A stretch of DNA of 64,000 nt from JALZAI01 sp038212215 (GTDB lineage: Bacteria > Actinomycetota > Actinomycetes > Mycobacteriales > Jatrophihabitantaceae), in the NCBI GenBank assembly GCA_038212215.1, contig JBBQUT010000002.1:62001-126000 (forward strand), given 5' to 3'. Shown here one piece after another: positions 54,801 through 63,428 of this stretch. The position numbers were made by a program, and so were the translations under genes. Numbering within the stretch: position 1 is the first letter of the stretch; every line of letters starts with the position of its first letter. Under the pieces are notes generated by a model that searched no databases, was not told where the DNA came from, and saw nothing but the letters and a program-made list of their open reading frames with translations.

Positions 54801-56605
54801 GCGTCGACCCGGTCCTGCAGCGGGGCGAAGTTCGACTGCCGGGTGTCATAGACCCGCCAGAAGCTCCACATGCCCGCGACGTAGTGCTCCGCGATGTGAC
54901 AGTGGAACAGGAAGTCGCCTGCGCCCTGCTGCACCCCACCGGCGCCGCCCTCGATCTCGAGGTTGTAGGACTCGCCAGGCCCGAAGGCCTGCGAGTCGAG
55001 CCGCTCGGAATCCGACATCTCGACCGGGTGCTTGTTCAGGCCGGTGTCGTCGTACTGGTAGGAGGGATCGGCGACCGGGTTGAAGCGCCAGCGGATGCCA
55101 CCGCCGTGCATGTGGAAGACGTGGAACATCTCGGTGCCGGCGTGCAGGATCCGGAACTTCGTCGGATCGGCCTGGTAACCGCGTGGCATCGGTGTTGCCG
55201 GGTCCCCGAACGTGTAGGACCCGTACGCGTGCGCCTCTTGCAGCGGCGCGAAGTTCAACCGGTCGAAGAAGGGCTCGGACCGGTAGTTCATGGCGCGCGT
55301 CGCGGGGCGGTAGGCGTCGGTGCGCGGGTCGATGAACGGCACCGCTGTGCCGTTCTTGCGCAGGACGGCAGTCTTCTCGTTTTCGTTGCCCACCTCGTGG
55401 TAAAGCTGCACGTTCTCGCGGAATTCGGCGGCACCGGCCGGGCGAATGATTGCTTCCCAGCCCGAGGTAAGCGCCGTGGCGTGTGCCTCGTCGACCGCGT
55501 TCGGGTCGAGGTAGGTCGATCCGGGCGGCTCGACGACGACGCTGCCGAAAAGACCGTGGTTGACCAGTGCCCGCAAGCCCGGCCCGGGGTGCAGGTAGTG
55601 CGCACCCTCAAGGGTCGGATCGTCGGCGGCGAAGTAGGTGTAGGTCGTCGACTGGCCCGGTGCGACGTCCGAGCCGGCGTTGCGCCCGACCGGGTCTCCC
55701 GAGGAAGCGGTGTCGAAGGCGAGCCCGTCGATGTGCATGCCGGTGTTCCCGCTCAGCCCGTTGGTGTAGTTGATCTTAAGACATTCGCCTTCGTTGATGC
55801 GGATGACCAGCGGCTGGATCGCGTCGTTGCGCAGGCCAATGGACACATGCTGGCTCGCCTCTTCGGCGCGCACCGCGGGGATCTGGCTCGACAGCACATA
55901 CATCTTGCCGTTCGGGTCATGATCACCGAAGCGGTTCATCGGGATGTTGACGTTGATCGACTGGACGTCGTAGGACTGAGTCGGCACGCCGGCCGGGCAC
56001 GCGCCCGTGGTGGCGGCCGCAGCGGCTGTCGCTGGGGCTGCCGGGCTGACCGCGGACGCCGCCGCGACGAGCGCGGCGACCGCCGCGAGCGGCGCGAGGC
56101 GCAATCGCGAGCGTCGTCCCCCCGCCGCCCACACCCGGGCCAGCAGACACGCCCCAATAACGGTCAGGAGCGTGAACGGAACGGTCTGTGCGGCGCCGGT
56201 GAGCACCGGCGCGAGCTGCAACGGGGTACCCCGGCCGAAGAGCACCGGGCTGAGTGCGGCGGAAAGCGCGGCCGCGAAGGAGGCCGCGCCGGCGACCAGC
56301 GCGATGCGTGAGATCACGCTCAGCCGGCTGGCCCCGTCGGCGCGGCATACCCGCTCGGCGATACCGAGCGCCGCCCACACCGCGACCAGAACAAGGGGCA
56401 GTGCAGCAGCGCTGTCGCGCAACCACCCGCTGACACCGCCGGTAGTGGTGCTTGTGCCCAGGTCGCTCGTTCCGGTACGCAGGTAGCTAAGCCAGAGGCA
56501 CGCGGCGGCGCACGAGGCGACACTCAATGCAAGGACGTCGGGGACCGAGCGGCCGCTCTCGCGGTGGCTGGCGGTGCGGTACGCCGCGATCGCGGACCTA
56601 GCCAT
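51857..56605 (-). CDS. Giant multi-domain multicopper oxidase
   Basis: A 1582-residue extracellular protein. The first about 190 residues contain 4-5 membrane segments, then a long cupredoxin array. The first oxidase unit has HVFHMHGGG near residue 495 and FHCHIAEHYVAGMW near 570, the latter with the type 1 copper Cys. A second unit has NVHIHHVQFD near 857 and FFHDHVDGIHTWAHG near 992. A third module (from about residue 1150) keeps the fold-like pattern but lacks these copper ligands (PGDYYYGDLRRVF instead). It is likely a surface oxidase of metals or phenols. The stop codon lies in a 78-bp repeat. Confidence 0.87.
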   Translation of the reverse strand: MARSAIAAYRTASHRESGRSVPDVLALSVASCAAACLWLSYLRTGTSDLGTSTTTGGVSGWLRDSAAALPLVLVAVWAALGIAERVCRADGASRLSVISRIALVAGAASFAAALSAALSPVLFGRGTPLQLAPVLTGAAQTVPFTLLTVIGACLLARVWAAGGRRSRLRLAPLAAVAALVAAASAVSPAAPATAAAAATTGACPAGVPTQSYDVQSINVNIPMNRFGDHDPNGKMYVLSSQIPAVRAEEASQHVSIGLRNDAIQPLVIRINEGECLKINYTNGLSGNTGMHIDGLAFDTASSGDPVGRNAGSDVAPGQSTTYTYFAADDPTLEGAHYLHPGPGLRALVNHGLFGSVVVEPPGSTYLDPNAVDEAHATALTSGWEAIIRPAGAAEFRENVQLYHEVGNENEKTAVLRKNGTAVPFIDPRTDAYRPATRAMNYRSEPFFDRLNFAPLQEAHAYGSYTFGDPATPMPRGYQADPTKFRILHAGTEMFHVFHMHGGGIRWRFNPVADPSYQYDDTGLNKHPVEMSDSERLDSQAFGPGESYNLEIEGGAGGVQQGAGDFLFHCHIAEHYVAGMWSFWRVYDTRQSNFAPLQDRVDAGNIPPWPIDSTDLVGRTYDGQTITAANLNSWVAPQLPARGVRRNANDAAVWNWTTNSANRTQYLGEPEDTKVYPDYYNDPAHPGHPTALQDDTFVGNRPVLLFNPNNGRPAYPMMRPHLGIRPPFSPNGHSGAPYLGEQGDQPAKDVTATHLDPWANRPDGICAARQADGQPTELRRFNIVAVEHPVQVTPVDTDPTGMVFVLAHDKQAVLNGTKPVQPLALRTNVGECDAVTLTSELTDTNAANHFSQVNVHIHHVQFDTQASDGVITGMSYEQAVRPYKLEDPQLTATADAGATVLQLASVAKFQVGESIGVGLGTDGPAATGTANAGQSGTGPEIRTITALDATAGTVTLSDPLQIAHPAGEYAGTEFVQYRWYPDVNLDNIFFHDHVDGIHTWAHGLVGQLITEPKGSTYNDPRTGAPVDSGTIVDIHTNNPLAQGAGVSGSFREMALWTIDKGFGATADSTLNLRANPLADRIGDPSLKFSSYKWGDPLTPLPRAYAGDPFVIRTVNVGPTVDTLHVDGHTFGTENRYTDGGGTLLGSSVDTVHYGISEKYTLILAGGAGGSNHLPGDYLYFNGINRRINDGAWGIIRVLKGQVTNDPSDPNFLQPLPGTSPPNAAPLPTQTGGAPPEPSGVTSPCPSGAQSHDFAVTALRVPGASNPVRYAYVPAAQAGAVLAGRVQPDPLVLHFAQGECVNVTVTNQTGVNRVSFHLSGLASDTPSSGVDVGWNPETTILSKASRTYTYYVDNPKVTSGSIADFGGALSKLGLYGAYTVVPAESLVTDPVTGDVTDVGASVDVHPPSDPAYRDFSLILADDDPQIGASFMPYPVAVQKPASVRVNYRQAPRDTSRADAFSTAAFGDPSTPILSAYAGDPMVVHVLVAPGSEQMHSVNFGGLSFSLDPNIPDADSAETRGVGPWEMLTANISGGAGGSTQQPGDYYYGDLRRVFTTAGMWGLQRVLPTPSTCPGTGAGLQCLNP

Positions 56606-57233
56606 GGTGGTGCTCCGTCCCGGTTACGGCAGACTTGACGGTGCCGAGGTTGATGGTGATGGGTGTGGCCCGTCCGGGATCGTCGAAGGTCAGCGACATG
56701 GCCGCGGTCACCGCCGGAACGGTGAAATCGAGGTGTCCTTCGATGCCGGCGGCGGGCAGAACACGGCCATCGGGCAGGTCCCCTGATGTGGCGTGCAGGA
56801 CAGTGGTCTTCTTCCGGGCCGTAATCCTTAGACGGAACTGGCGCACCGTGTATGCCAGCGGCACTTTGCCGGTGTTCGTGAGTGCCACGGCAACCTGAAT
56901 CTGCTGCTGCCCAGCGTGCACATACCCAGACACTCCGTGGCTCGCGCCGGCAAGGGCGCGGTGACTGACGCCGTCGACCCCGCGGACGAATTCCACTGCG
57001 ACGATGCCGAAGCTCGTCGGCACGTCGTCACTGATCCGGTAGGTCCGCGATTGCTGATGCGCTGACGCCGGCGCCACCGCGCGCAGATCGAGCAGCAGAC
57101 CGAGCACGGCCAGCGTGGCGACCGTGGCGACCACCAGCCAGCCCCAGCGGGTCGCCCCGTTCTCGGGTCGCGTCGAATTCCGAGTCACTTTCCGGCCATC
57201 GGTCCCTTGACGGGTCGGTGCGGTAACGGCCAT
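56598..57233 (-). CDS. Secreted accessory protein of the copper locus
   Basis: A 211-residue protein with an N-terminal membrane anchor (about residues 30-50) and an extracellular beta-rich domain (ADPASAHQQSRTYRIS to the end), closing with HHHG. Its stop overlaps the multicopper oxidase start by 8 nt, so the two are coupled. I recognise no named family. The terminal histidines could bind metal, but this is only a suggestion. The start at 57233 is the only reasonable ATG; upstream frame is not similar. Confidence 0.7.
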   Translation of the reverse strand: MAVTAPTRQGTDGRKVTRNSTRPENGATRWGWLVVATVATLAVLGLLLDLRAVAPASAHQQSRTYRISDDVPTSFGIVAVEFVRGVDGVSHRALAGASHGVSGYVHAGQQQIQVAVALTNTGKVPLAYTVRQFRLRITARKKTTVLHATSGDLPDGRVLPAAGIEGHLDFTVPAVTAAMSLTFDDPGRATPITINLGTVKSAVTGTEHHHG

Positions 57234-57420
57234 GGTCAGCGGCCCGGCTTGTCGGTGGCGTGCATGGCACCTCACAGCGCTCGCAATGGGAAAGCCGGAC
57301 CGTATGACTGTGCGATCAAAGAAATGTCAAACGTCCGCGCGCGAGTGGTTCGACCGGTGATTTAGAGCGAAAAGGGTGGATACGCGATTGTCGCCGCGCG
57401 GGAAGTGGATACTCGGCGTC

Positions 57421-58293
57421 ATGCTGGGCAGCCGCCTTGCGCTCGCCGTGGCGTTCGCCCTGGCCGGAGCATTGGCCTTTGCCGTGGCGACTGTCGCACA
57501 GCAGCGCGCGGCGGCCCGTTCGTCGGACGAGGAGGCCCGTGGCCCCAAATTCTTCACGCAACTGATCCGCAGGCCGCAGTGGTGGGCCGGGACGTTCGGC
57601 AACGTCGCGGGTTACGCCCTGCAGGCGGTAGCCCTTGGGTTCGGGTCCTTACTGGTCGTGCAGCCGATCATGGTCACGTCGCTGGTGTTTGCGCTGCCCC
57701 TCGGCGCGCGGCTTGCCCACCGCCGGCTGTCGAAAGCCGCATGGGGGTGGGGACTTGTCCTCATTGCCGCCTTGGCGTTGTTCTTGACGCTCGGCCATCC
57801 CAACAGGGGGGCCAGCCAAGCGACGCGCGCCGGCTGGCTGGTCGTCGCTGGCGTCGGGTTACCGGTCGTGGCGGCGTGTCTGGTCGCGGCGCATCGACGC
57901 TCCGGCGCCACCCGCGCCAGCCTGCTGGCCGTTGCTGTAGGCGTGCTGGGTGGCGCGCTGGCGGTACTGACCAAGGCCGTGGTCGCCGTCGTTCCGCTCG
58001 GCCTCGTTCACCTCATCACCGCGAGCGCCACGTACGGACTGATCGTCGTGGGGCTCTCCGGGGTGTACGTGCAGCAGTTGGCCTTCCAGGCCGGCGCACT
58101 ACAGGCATCTCTGCCTGTTATGACGGTGCTCGAGCCTATCGTGGCCAGCGTGCTCGGGCTCAGCCTGCTGCACGAACAGCTGAAGGTCAGCGGATTGCGG
58201 ACGATGATTCTCGCGTTCGCCACGGTCGCCATGACCGTCGCGACAGTTGCCCTCGCCCGGGGTGAGGCGCGCGTCAGGGACGTGAACGACTGA
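57421..58293 (+). CDS. DMT-superfamily (NIPA-like) transporter
   Basis: About 290 residues with nine to ten hydrophobic helices. The repeated EamA halves and the family start AVAFALAGALAFAVATVAQQRAA are typical of the DMF/NIPA-type transporters, possibly for magnesium. The ATG at 57421 fits the family start better than the GTG at 57376. The substrate is unknown. Confidence 0.82.
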   Translation: MLGSRLALAVAFALAGALAFAVATVAQQRAAARSSDEEARGPKFFTQLIRRPQWWAGTFGNVAGYALQAVALGFGSLLVVQPIMVTSLVFALPLGARLAHRRLSKAAWGWGLVLIAALALFLTLGHPNRGASQATRAGWLVVAGVGLPVVAACLVAAHRRSGATRASLLAVAVGVLGGALAVLTKAVVAVVPLGLVHLITASATYGLIVVGLSGVYVQQLAFQAGALQASLPVMTVLEPIVASVLGLSLLHEQLKVSGLRTMILAFATVAMTVATVALARGEARVRDVND

Positions 58294-58606
58294 GGCACAC
58301 CGCGGCTACGGCGCGCGCCGGTGCGTTATCAGCGGGTAGGGTCGTCGGGGAGAACCCGTCACGACCGCAGTGATCTCGACCTCGACGTAGGCCGACATGC
58401 CGGCCCGCACCCAAAGATCACGGCGTCGCCTGAAACAGTGCAGGATCGGTTCCCAAAACCTTGCCAGCATCGCAGGGGCTCTCTGAATCATCACGGCTCG
58501 CTGAACTATCAAGGCATGCGACGGCAGAACACAGCCGCCTGCGCGTGCGGCGTCGCACTCTGCGGTGCCGACCTACCGACGCCCAGTTCACGAAAGGCAT
58601 GCCCTG
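58294..58606. other. Intergenic region without a supported gene
   Basis: A 313-bp gap. A 68-codon minus-strand frame at 58306-58512 is open, but I see no family or ribosome-binding site and do not call it. The segment likely holds the promoter of the glycosyltransferase gene. Confidence 0.4.
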
Positions 58607-59737
58607 ATGGGTCTTCTCTTTGGTTTCGCAGGGGCGTTCGCGCCGAGTCGCTCGGGGCGAGCGGTCGTCGCCGACGCGCTCTTCGAGGCAATGACGCGAA
58701 CCGGCGAGCACGCGGGACGGGTCGTCCGCGTTGTGCAGGCGCCGGCACGGCGAGCGCCGAACGTGACCGCAAACTGGATCGTCGGCGACCCGGATTCGCT
58801 CACCGCGGCAGCGGACGTGCTTAACGAATGTGACCTGGTGATCTTCCAGCACGACTTCGCGAGTTTCGGCGGCGCCGACGGTGAGGACGCGTTGCACTTG
58901 CTGACGCAACTGAGGGTCCCGTGCATCGTGGTGTTGCATGCAGTTCTCCGCGAACCGAGCGCGCACCAACGCCACCTCCTCGAAGCGGCGGCGAACCGCG
59001 CGGCCTCAGTCGTGGTCATGACCGAGGCGGCGCGCGTCCTGCTGGCGACGAGCTACGCCATCGATGCTGCCAAAGTCAGTATCATAGCCCACGGTGCGCC
59101 GGATGTGCAGGCCGCGTCCAGCATCATGCCGGTGTTTCGTGGCGGCGAACGCACGATCTTGACCTGGGGGCTGCTCGCCCCTGGCAAGGGCATCGAGTGG
59201 GCCTTGCAAGCGATGGCACTGCTGCACGACGTCCGACCTGCCCCGCGCTACATCGTCGCAGGGGCGACCCGTCCGAGCGAGCTTCGCAGCGCCGGTGAGG
59301 CCTACCGCAACGGGTTGTCCGCGGAAATCCGCCGCCTCGGGCTGGGTGCGGCGGTGCGCATCGACGGCCGCCACCGAACCGAGGCAGAGCTCACCGAGTT
59401 GATCGCCACCGCTGACGTCGTGCTCCTGCCCTACGACCGCGCGGAGCACCACACCTCCGGCGTGCTGGTCAGGGCGGTTGCGGCAGGCAAACCGGTTGTC
59501 GCTACGACAAGTCCGCACGCCCTCGAACTGCTCTCCGGCGGCGCCGGTATCGTCGTCGCGCCTTGTGATCCGGACGCGATGGCGGCGGCACTGCGCGAGG
59601 TTCTGACGCGTGACGACGTCGCGGTGCGGATGTCACGCGCTGCTCGCGCGGCCGCTCCGCAGCTGCGCTGGTCAGCCATCGCCCAGCAGTACCTGCGGCT
59701 TGCCGAGCGGCTGACCACGGCGCCTTCGGTTGCCTGA
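58607..59737 (+). CDS. GT4-type glycosyltransferase
   Basis: A 376-residue GT-B glycosyltransferase. The C-terminal half has the family's sugar-nucleotide motif (LLPYDRAEHHTSGVLVRAVAAGKPVVAT) with the conserved Glu and Gly. It would transfer a sugar to a lipid, polysaccharide or protein; the acceptor is unknown. The ATG at 58607 follows AAAGG by about 9 nt; the open frame upstream has no similarity. Confidence 0.85.
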   Translation: MGLLFGFAGAFAPSRSGRAVVADALFEAMTRTGEHAGRVVRVVQAPARRAPNVTANWIVGDPDSLTAAADVLNECDLVIFQHDFASFGGADGEDALHLLTQLRVPCIVVLHAVLREPSAHQRHLLEAAANRAASVVVMTEAARVLLATSYAIDAAKVSIIAHGAPDVQAASSIMPVFRGGERTILTWGLLAPGKGIEWALQAMALLHDVRPAPRYIVAGATRPSELRSAGEAYRNGLSAEIRRLGLGAAVRIDGRHRTEAELTELIATADVVLLPYDRAEHHTSGVLVRAVAAGKPVVATTSPHALELLSGGAGIVVAPCDPDAMAAALREVLTRDDVAVRMSRAARAAAPQLRWSAIAQQYLRLAERLTTAPSVA

Positions 59738-59878
59738 CTAGGCTGTCGCGCTCGCGCGGCGAGAATCACCGCGATGCCGGGCCTGCGATGCAATGCCGAT
59801 CCCGCGACAGACGTCCGCCCGAATCAGCGTGCGGACTGCGGTTCTGGGGTACGTACAACCGTGCGGTAGTCACGGCAT

Positions 59879-59930
59879 CGAAGGACCACGCCTCGCTGAG
59901 CCGGAACGGACGGCGTGGCGTGGTCCTTCG
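59879..59930. terminator. Long inverted repeat, probable bidirectional terminator
   Basis: Arms of 14 nt, CGAAGGACCACGCC and GGCGTGGTCCTTCG, are exact complements separated by 24 nt. It lies about 140 bp after the glycosyltransferase stop. The rest of 59738-60036 shows no gene I can support. Confidence 0.5.
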
Positions 59931-60036
59931 AGCGGTTGGTGTCGGGCAGGGGCGACCACCAACGAACGGCGCCTCGGTCGGGAGGGAGGTTGGCGCCGAT
60001 TACCGACGCTAGCGCAACCTTCTCGCATGTCAAGCA

Positions 60037-60058
60037 ATTGCGTATGCAATCTCATTGC
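60037..60058. promoter_or_regulatory. Overlapping palindromes before the MarR gene
   Basis: ATTGC-GTAT-GCAAT (60037-60050) and GCAAT-CTC-ATTGC (60046-60058) share a half-site. This is a good candidate for a MarR autoregulatory operator, about 52 bp upstream of its start codon. Confidence 0.5.
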
Positions 60059-60110
60059 TAGATAAAGTCGTCCAGATGTTGGGCAAGGCCCAGAGGTCGG
60101 AAGGGAAGTT

Positions 60111-60566
60111 GTGACACTACAACGGCCGGTCGAGGACGTCACCGTCGCGTTGCGGCATCTGGACCTGGCGATCGAGCGCTGGCGGGCGGCGTTCGGGCAG
60201 CGACACAGCGTGACCGTGAACGACAGCCTGATCCTCAGTAATCTGTTCATGGCTGGTGGACGCATGCTTCCCCGCGACCTTGCCCAGAAGATGCTACTCG
60301 GGACGGGTTCGCTCACCGCGATGCTCGATCGTCTGCAGCGCGCGGGTTTCATCGAGCGCGTCCCCAATCCCGACGATCGGCGCAGCACATTCATCGAGAT
60401 GACCGCTAGTGGCGAACAAGCCATGAGCGAGGCGCGTATCCGGCTTCGCTCCGCGATCGACACTGTAGTTCCGACCGATCTGCAGCCAGCTTTCGCCAAC
60501 AGCCTGGTCGAGATTTCAGAGGTCTTCAACTCGCTCACCCGCGGACTGCGCAACGGGCGCGACTGA
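60111..60566 (+). CDS. MarR-family regulator
   Basis: A 151-residue winged-helix regulator. The wing is visible near FIERVPNPDDRRSTFIEMT, the family's DxRS(T)-type signature, and the recognition helix near GTGSLTAMLDRL. It probably represses its own gene and perhaps the next gene through the palindromes just upstream. The GTG is preceded by GGAAGG with 6 nt spacing. The inducer is unknown. The DUF4349 lipoprotein gene follows 83 bp downstream. Confidence 0.9.
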   Translation: MTLQRPVEDVTVALRHLDLAIERWRAAFGQRHSVTVNDSLILSNLFMAGGRMLPRDLAQKMLLGTGSLTAMLDRLQRAGFIERVPNPDDRRSTFIEMTASGEQAMSEARIRLRSAIDTVVPTDLQPAFANSLVEISEVFNSLTRGLRNGRD

Positions 60567-60649
60567 GGCGATCGGTGCGGGACCCGGGCCGGGCCCCAGA
60601 ACCATCCGCCTCCGTCGCTCCGTCTTGCCTGGTGAGCGCAGGAGGCCCG

Positions 60650-61573
60650 ATGACACTCGTCCAGTGCGGCATTGCCGGAATCGCCTTGATCGGGGTCGCA
60701 TCGTGCGCGCACTCGGCAGGAACGTCTAGCAGCGACGCGCGCGGCCAGCCCGCGCCTAGCGCGGCCCACGTAGGGAGCGCCCGACCCGCGACACCTCGGC
60801 CTCTGGCGGCTCTGCGGAACGAGAAGCAGTTGGCCCCGCGGTCACTGTCGTCGCCGGCGCTCGTCCTGACGGCGGCGATGACGGTCACGGTCAAACGCTC
60901 GCAAGACATGCTCCCCTCAGCGCGGCGTGCCGAAGGCTTGGCCCGCTCTGTCGGAGGACGTGTCGACTCCGAGGTTCGCGTCGCCGGGGACACCTCCGGT
61001 CGCGGCGGTCATCCGCAGGTATCGCTGACCCTGCGGATTCCGAATCCGCGGCTGGCAACGGTGCTTGACCGGCTCGCCCGCCTCGGCACCGAGTCGTCGC
61101 GCCAGCTCAGCACGACCGACATTACCGCCGAACTCGTCGACGTCACCGCGCGCGTCAGCAGCGCTCGCGCAGCCATCGCCCAACTGAACCGGCTGTACAA
61201 GCTGGCTGCGAACGTCCGCGACATCATCACCATCGAAACCGCGCTGGCGCAGCGCCAAGCCGACCTGAACTCCTTGCAAGCCCAGCAGAACGAACTGAGT
61301 GCCCAAACTGCCTTGGCCACGGTGACGCTGACACTTACCAGCGACCGCGGCACGCCGGCGGCGTCGCGGCATCACCTGGGTGGGTTCGCTGGCGGTTGGC
61401 GCAGCGGGTGGCACGCCTTCGCCACGGCAGCTCTTGCCGTGGCAACGGCGCTTGGCGCCGCGCTCCCGTTCGCGGCTGTGCTGCTCGTCGGCGCCGGGAC
61501 CGTTGTCGCCTTGCGGCGGCGACGCGGTCGGGCGCGTCCGCCGACCGGTAATCCGGAGCCCGGTTCAGCCTGA
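60650..61573 (+). CDS. DUF4349 lipoprotein
   Basis: A 307-residue exported protein. The signal ends at a lipobox (GVASC, Cys19). The DUF4349 domain follows, with a coiled region (IAQLNRLYKLAANVRDIITIE) and a C-terminal membrane helix near residue 275. The family is common next to sigma or anti-sigma-like genes, but its molecular role is not established. The ATG follows AGGAGG by 4 nt. Confidence 0.82.
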   Translation: MTLVQCGIAGIALIGVASCAHSAGTSSSDARGQPAPSAAHVGSARPATPRPLAALRNEKQLAPRSLSSPALVLTAAMTVTVKRSQDMLPSARRAEGLARSVGGRVDSEVRVAGDTSGRGGHPQVSLTLRIPNPRLATVLDRLARLGTESSRQLSTTDITAELVDVTARVSSARAAIAQLNRLYKLAANVRDIITIETALAQRQADLNSLQAQQNELSAQTALATVTLTLTSDRGTPAASRHHLGGFAGGWRSGWHAFATAALAVATALGAALPFAAVLLVGAGTVVALRRRRGRARPPTGNPEPGSA

Positions 61574-61659
61574 CCCAGGATCTGTCTGGCCAATCTTGCA
61601 AGCCAAAAGCATCGCCAAGTTTTGATCGACCAATGTTCGCGGCTCAGGTCTGCGACAGA

Positions 61660-62370
61660 TCAGCTGAGATCTCCGGTTGCGAGCACCTGCTGCGCGAGCT
61701 CGCGAAGCTTGCGGTGGCTGCGCTGACTGGCTTGACGGAGCAGATCGAAGGCTTGCTCGCGGGTGACCAGGTGCCGGCTCATCAGGATGCCCAGCGCAAC
61801 CCCGATGTCGCGACTGGTGTCCAGAGCGCGTTCCAGGTTGCGCGCCTTGTCCTGCTCCTTCGCGTAGGCCAGCGCGAGAGCGGCCTGCGCAGCGAGCTGC
61901 TCCCCGACACGGACGGTGTCAGGATCGAACGCGCGCGGTTGTAGCGCGTACAAGTTGAGTGACGCGATGGGGTCGTCCCGGTCGAGGTAGAGGCGGTAGG
62001 ACAGCATGCTGCTGACCGGGGTATGCGCGGTTGCTGCAGCTGTGAACGCGGGCCACCGCGCCTCGGTGGTCAGGTCGTCGACGTGCAGGACGACTGCTGG
62101 TCCGCTCAGAACGCTGACACAAGGCCCGCCGTGCTGATACTGGAACGCATCGACCCGGACAGGCAACTGGCTAGTGGGTGCTTTCGTGGCCAAACGCTCG
62201 CTGGCACGCACCGTCAAGCCCGCCTCAGCGACACCGGCCATGCTGGCCACGGAGGCGCGTGTGACGATCTCCATCACCGTCGGTAGGCGAGTATCGGCGT
62301 GCAGGCTACGCACGCCATCGGTGAGCAGTGCGCTGAAGACAGTCAGAATGTCTGCCTGCGCGAGTGACAT
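61660..62370 (-). CDS. GAF-ANTAR transcription antiterminator
   Basis: A 236-residue protein. The GAF-like sensor occupies about residues 15-160 and the C-terminal ANTAR domain about 170-225 (SRDIGVALGILMSRHLVTREQAFDLL). The ATG at 62370 is preceded by GGGAG with 8 nt spacing; upstream frame is low complexity. It follows a second GAF-ANTAR gene on the same strand by 171 bp. Confidence 0.85.
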   Translation of the reverse strand: MSLAQADILTVFSALLTDGVRSLHADTRLPTVMEIVTRASVASMAGVAEAGLTVRASERLATKAPTSQLPVRVDAFQYQHGGPCVSVLSGPAVVLHVDDLTTEARWPAFTAAATAHTPVSSMLSYRLYLDRDDPIASLNLYALQPRAFDPDTVRVGEQLAAQAALALAYAKEQDKARNLERALDTSRDIGVALGILMSRHLVTREQAFDLLRQASQRSHRKLRELAQQVLATGDLS

Positions 62371-62541
62371 GCGGACTGCTCCCATCTGGCCGTGGAGCAA
62401 CGCAGAGCCGCTGTCTGGCCGACGTGGTGTCGCTACGGCGGAAGGCGCGCTGGTGCTCCCGGATAGCTCCGGACGGCTGCGACTTCTTCCAACCAAAGGT
62501 GAACATATCACCGTCGGCGGAGATGTTTGCGGCCAGCCGCG

Positions 62542-63261
62542 TCACATCTCTGGGGTGGCCTCGCCGGTCCTGGCGACCAACTCGGCGGCGACCACGCGAA
62601 GTGGGATGTTGCGGTGTTGCGAGGCGGCGCGCAGCACGTCGAATGCCGAGTCGGTGCTGCAACGCTGCAGGGCGATGATGATGCCAATCGCCTGGTCGAT
62701 CACCGAACGGCTCGACAGCGCGCCGCGCAGATGATCGGTCAACGTGGCCTCGTCGTAATGGCGCATTGCAGCGGTGATGGTCGCAGCGGCGAGCGCCGTG
62801 AGCTGCGCGATCAATGACCGGGCCTCGCTGTTGAAAGCGTTCGCTCCGTGCCCGTACATGTTCAGCGCGCCGATGGCTTGATCGTTGACCAGCAGCGGGC
62901 TGGAGTAGATCGAACCGATGCCGTGCGCGAGCGCGCGCATCGGGTAACCGTCCCACCGCGACTCCCGGCTCAGGTCCGGAGCGGACACCACTTGCCCGGT
63001 GGCGAGGGCCTGCAGGCACGGACCCTGCTCGAGCTCGTACTGTTGCTCGTCCAAGAGCCTGGCGAGCGCATCCGCCGACGCGACGGTGATCACATGGCCG
63101 TCCTGGGCGAGCGTGATGCCGCACGTCGCGGCAGTCGGCACGGTGCGGGCGGACAGATCCGCGATCCGCTGCATCAGTTCCTCGAACGAGCTCGTCGCCA
63201 TCAACAGCCCCGCCAGTTCGGACAGCGCGGCGTTGTTCAACGGATTCAGAGATTCGGGCAC
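62542..63261 (-). CDS. GAF-ANTAR transcription antiterminator
   Basis: A 239-residue protein. GAF domain about residues 10-155 with the QGPCLQALATGQ turn, then ANTAR about 170-225 (SRSVIDQAIGIIIALQRCSTDSAFDVL). It is the upstream member of a same-strand pair with the gene at 61660-62370. The GTG at 63261 lacks a clear ribosome-binding site. ANTAR proteins act on RNA hairpins in target leaders, so the target may be distant. Confidence 0.87.
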   Translation of the reverse strand: MPESLNPLNNAALSELAGLLMATSSFEELMQRIADLSARTVPTAATCGITLAQDGHVITVASADALARLLDEQQYELEQGPCLQALATGQVVSAPDLSRESRWDGYPMRALAHGIGSIYSSPLLVNDQAIGALNMYGHGANAFNSEARSLIAQLTALAAATITAAMRHYDEATLTDHLRGALSSRSVIDQAIGIIIALQRCSTDSAFDVLRAASQHRNIPLRVVAAELVARTGEATPEM

Positions 63262-63414
63262 TACGGCGCCTGCCCGGCGCGCCAGGCAGGCGCACCAACT
63301 TGGCTTACGCCAAGAACGGCGGACAGCAACCCTGCACGCGAAAACGCCCTCAGTAACATCGAGTATGACCCCTGCAGCGCGCTGAGAGCGATTCGATGAC
63401 GCGCTTGCGTTCGT

Positions 63415-63420
63415 TAGAGT
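63415..63420 (+). promoter_or_regulatory. -10 element, leaderless DedA gene
   Basis: TAGAGT ends 8 nt before the ATG at 63429. It favours that start over the ATG at 63396. Confidence 0.35.
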
Positions 63421-63428
63421 CGGTCATC

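Noticed and set aside
54446..56311. 621-codon plus-strand frame opposite the oxidase N-terminal half
   Set aside because: Arg/Val-rich, without a family or export signal; it mirrors the minus-strand coding sequence.
58306..58512. 68-codon minus-strand ORF beside the DMT gene
   Set aside because: No ribosome-binding site and no recognisable family; kept only as a note in the intergenic entry.
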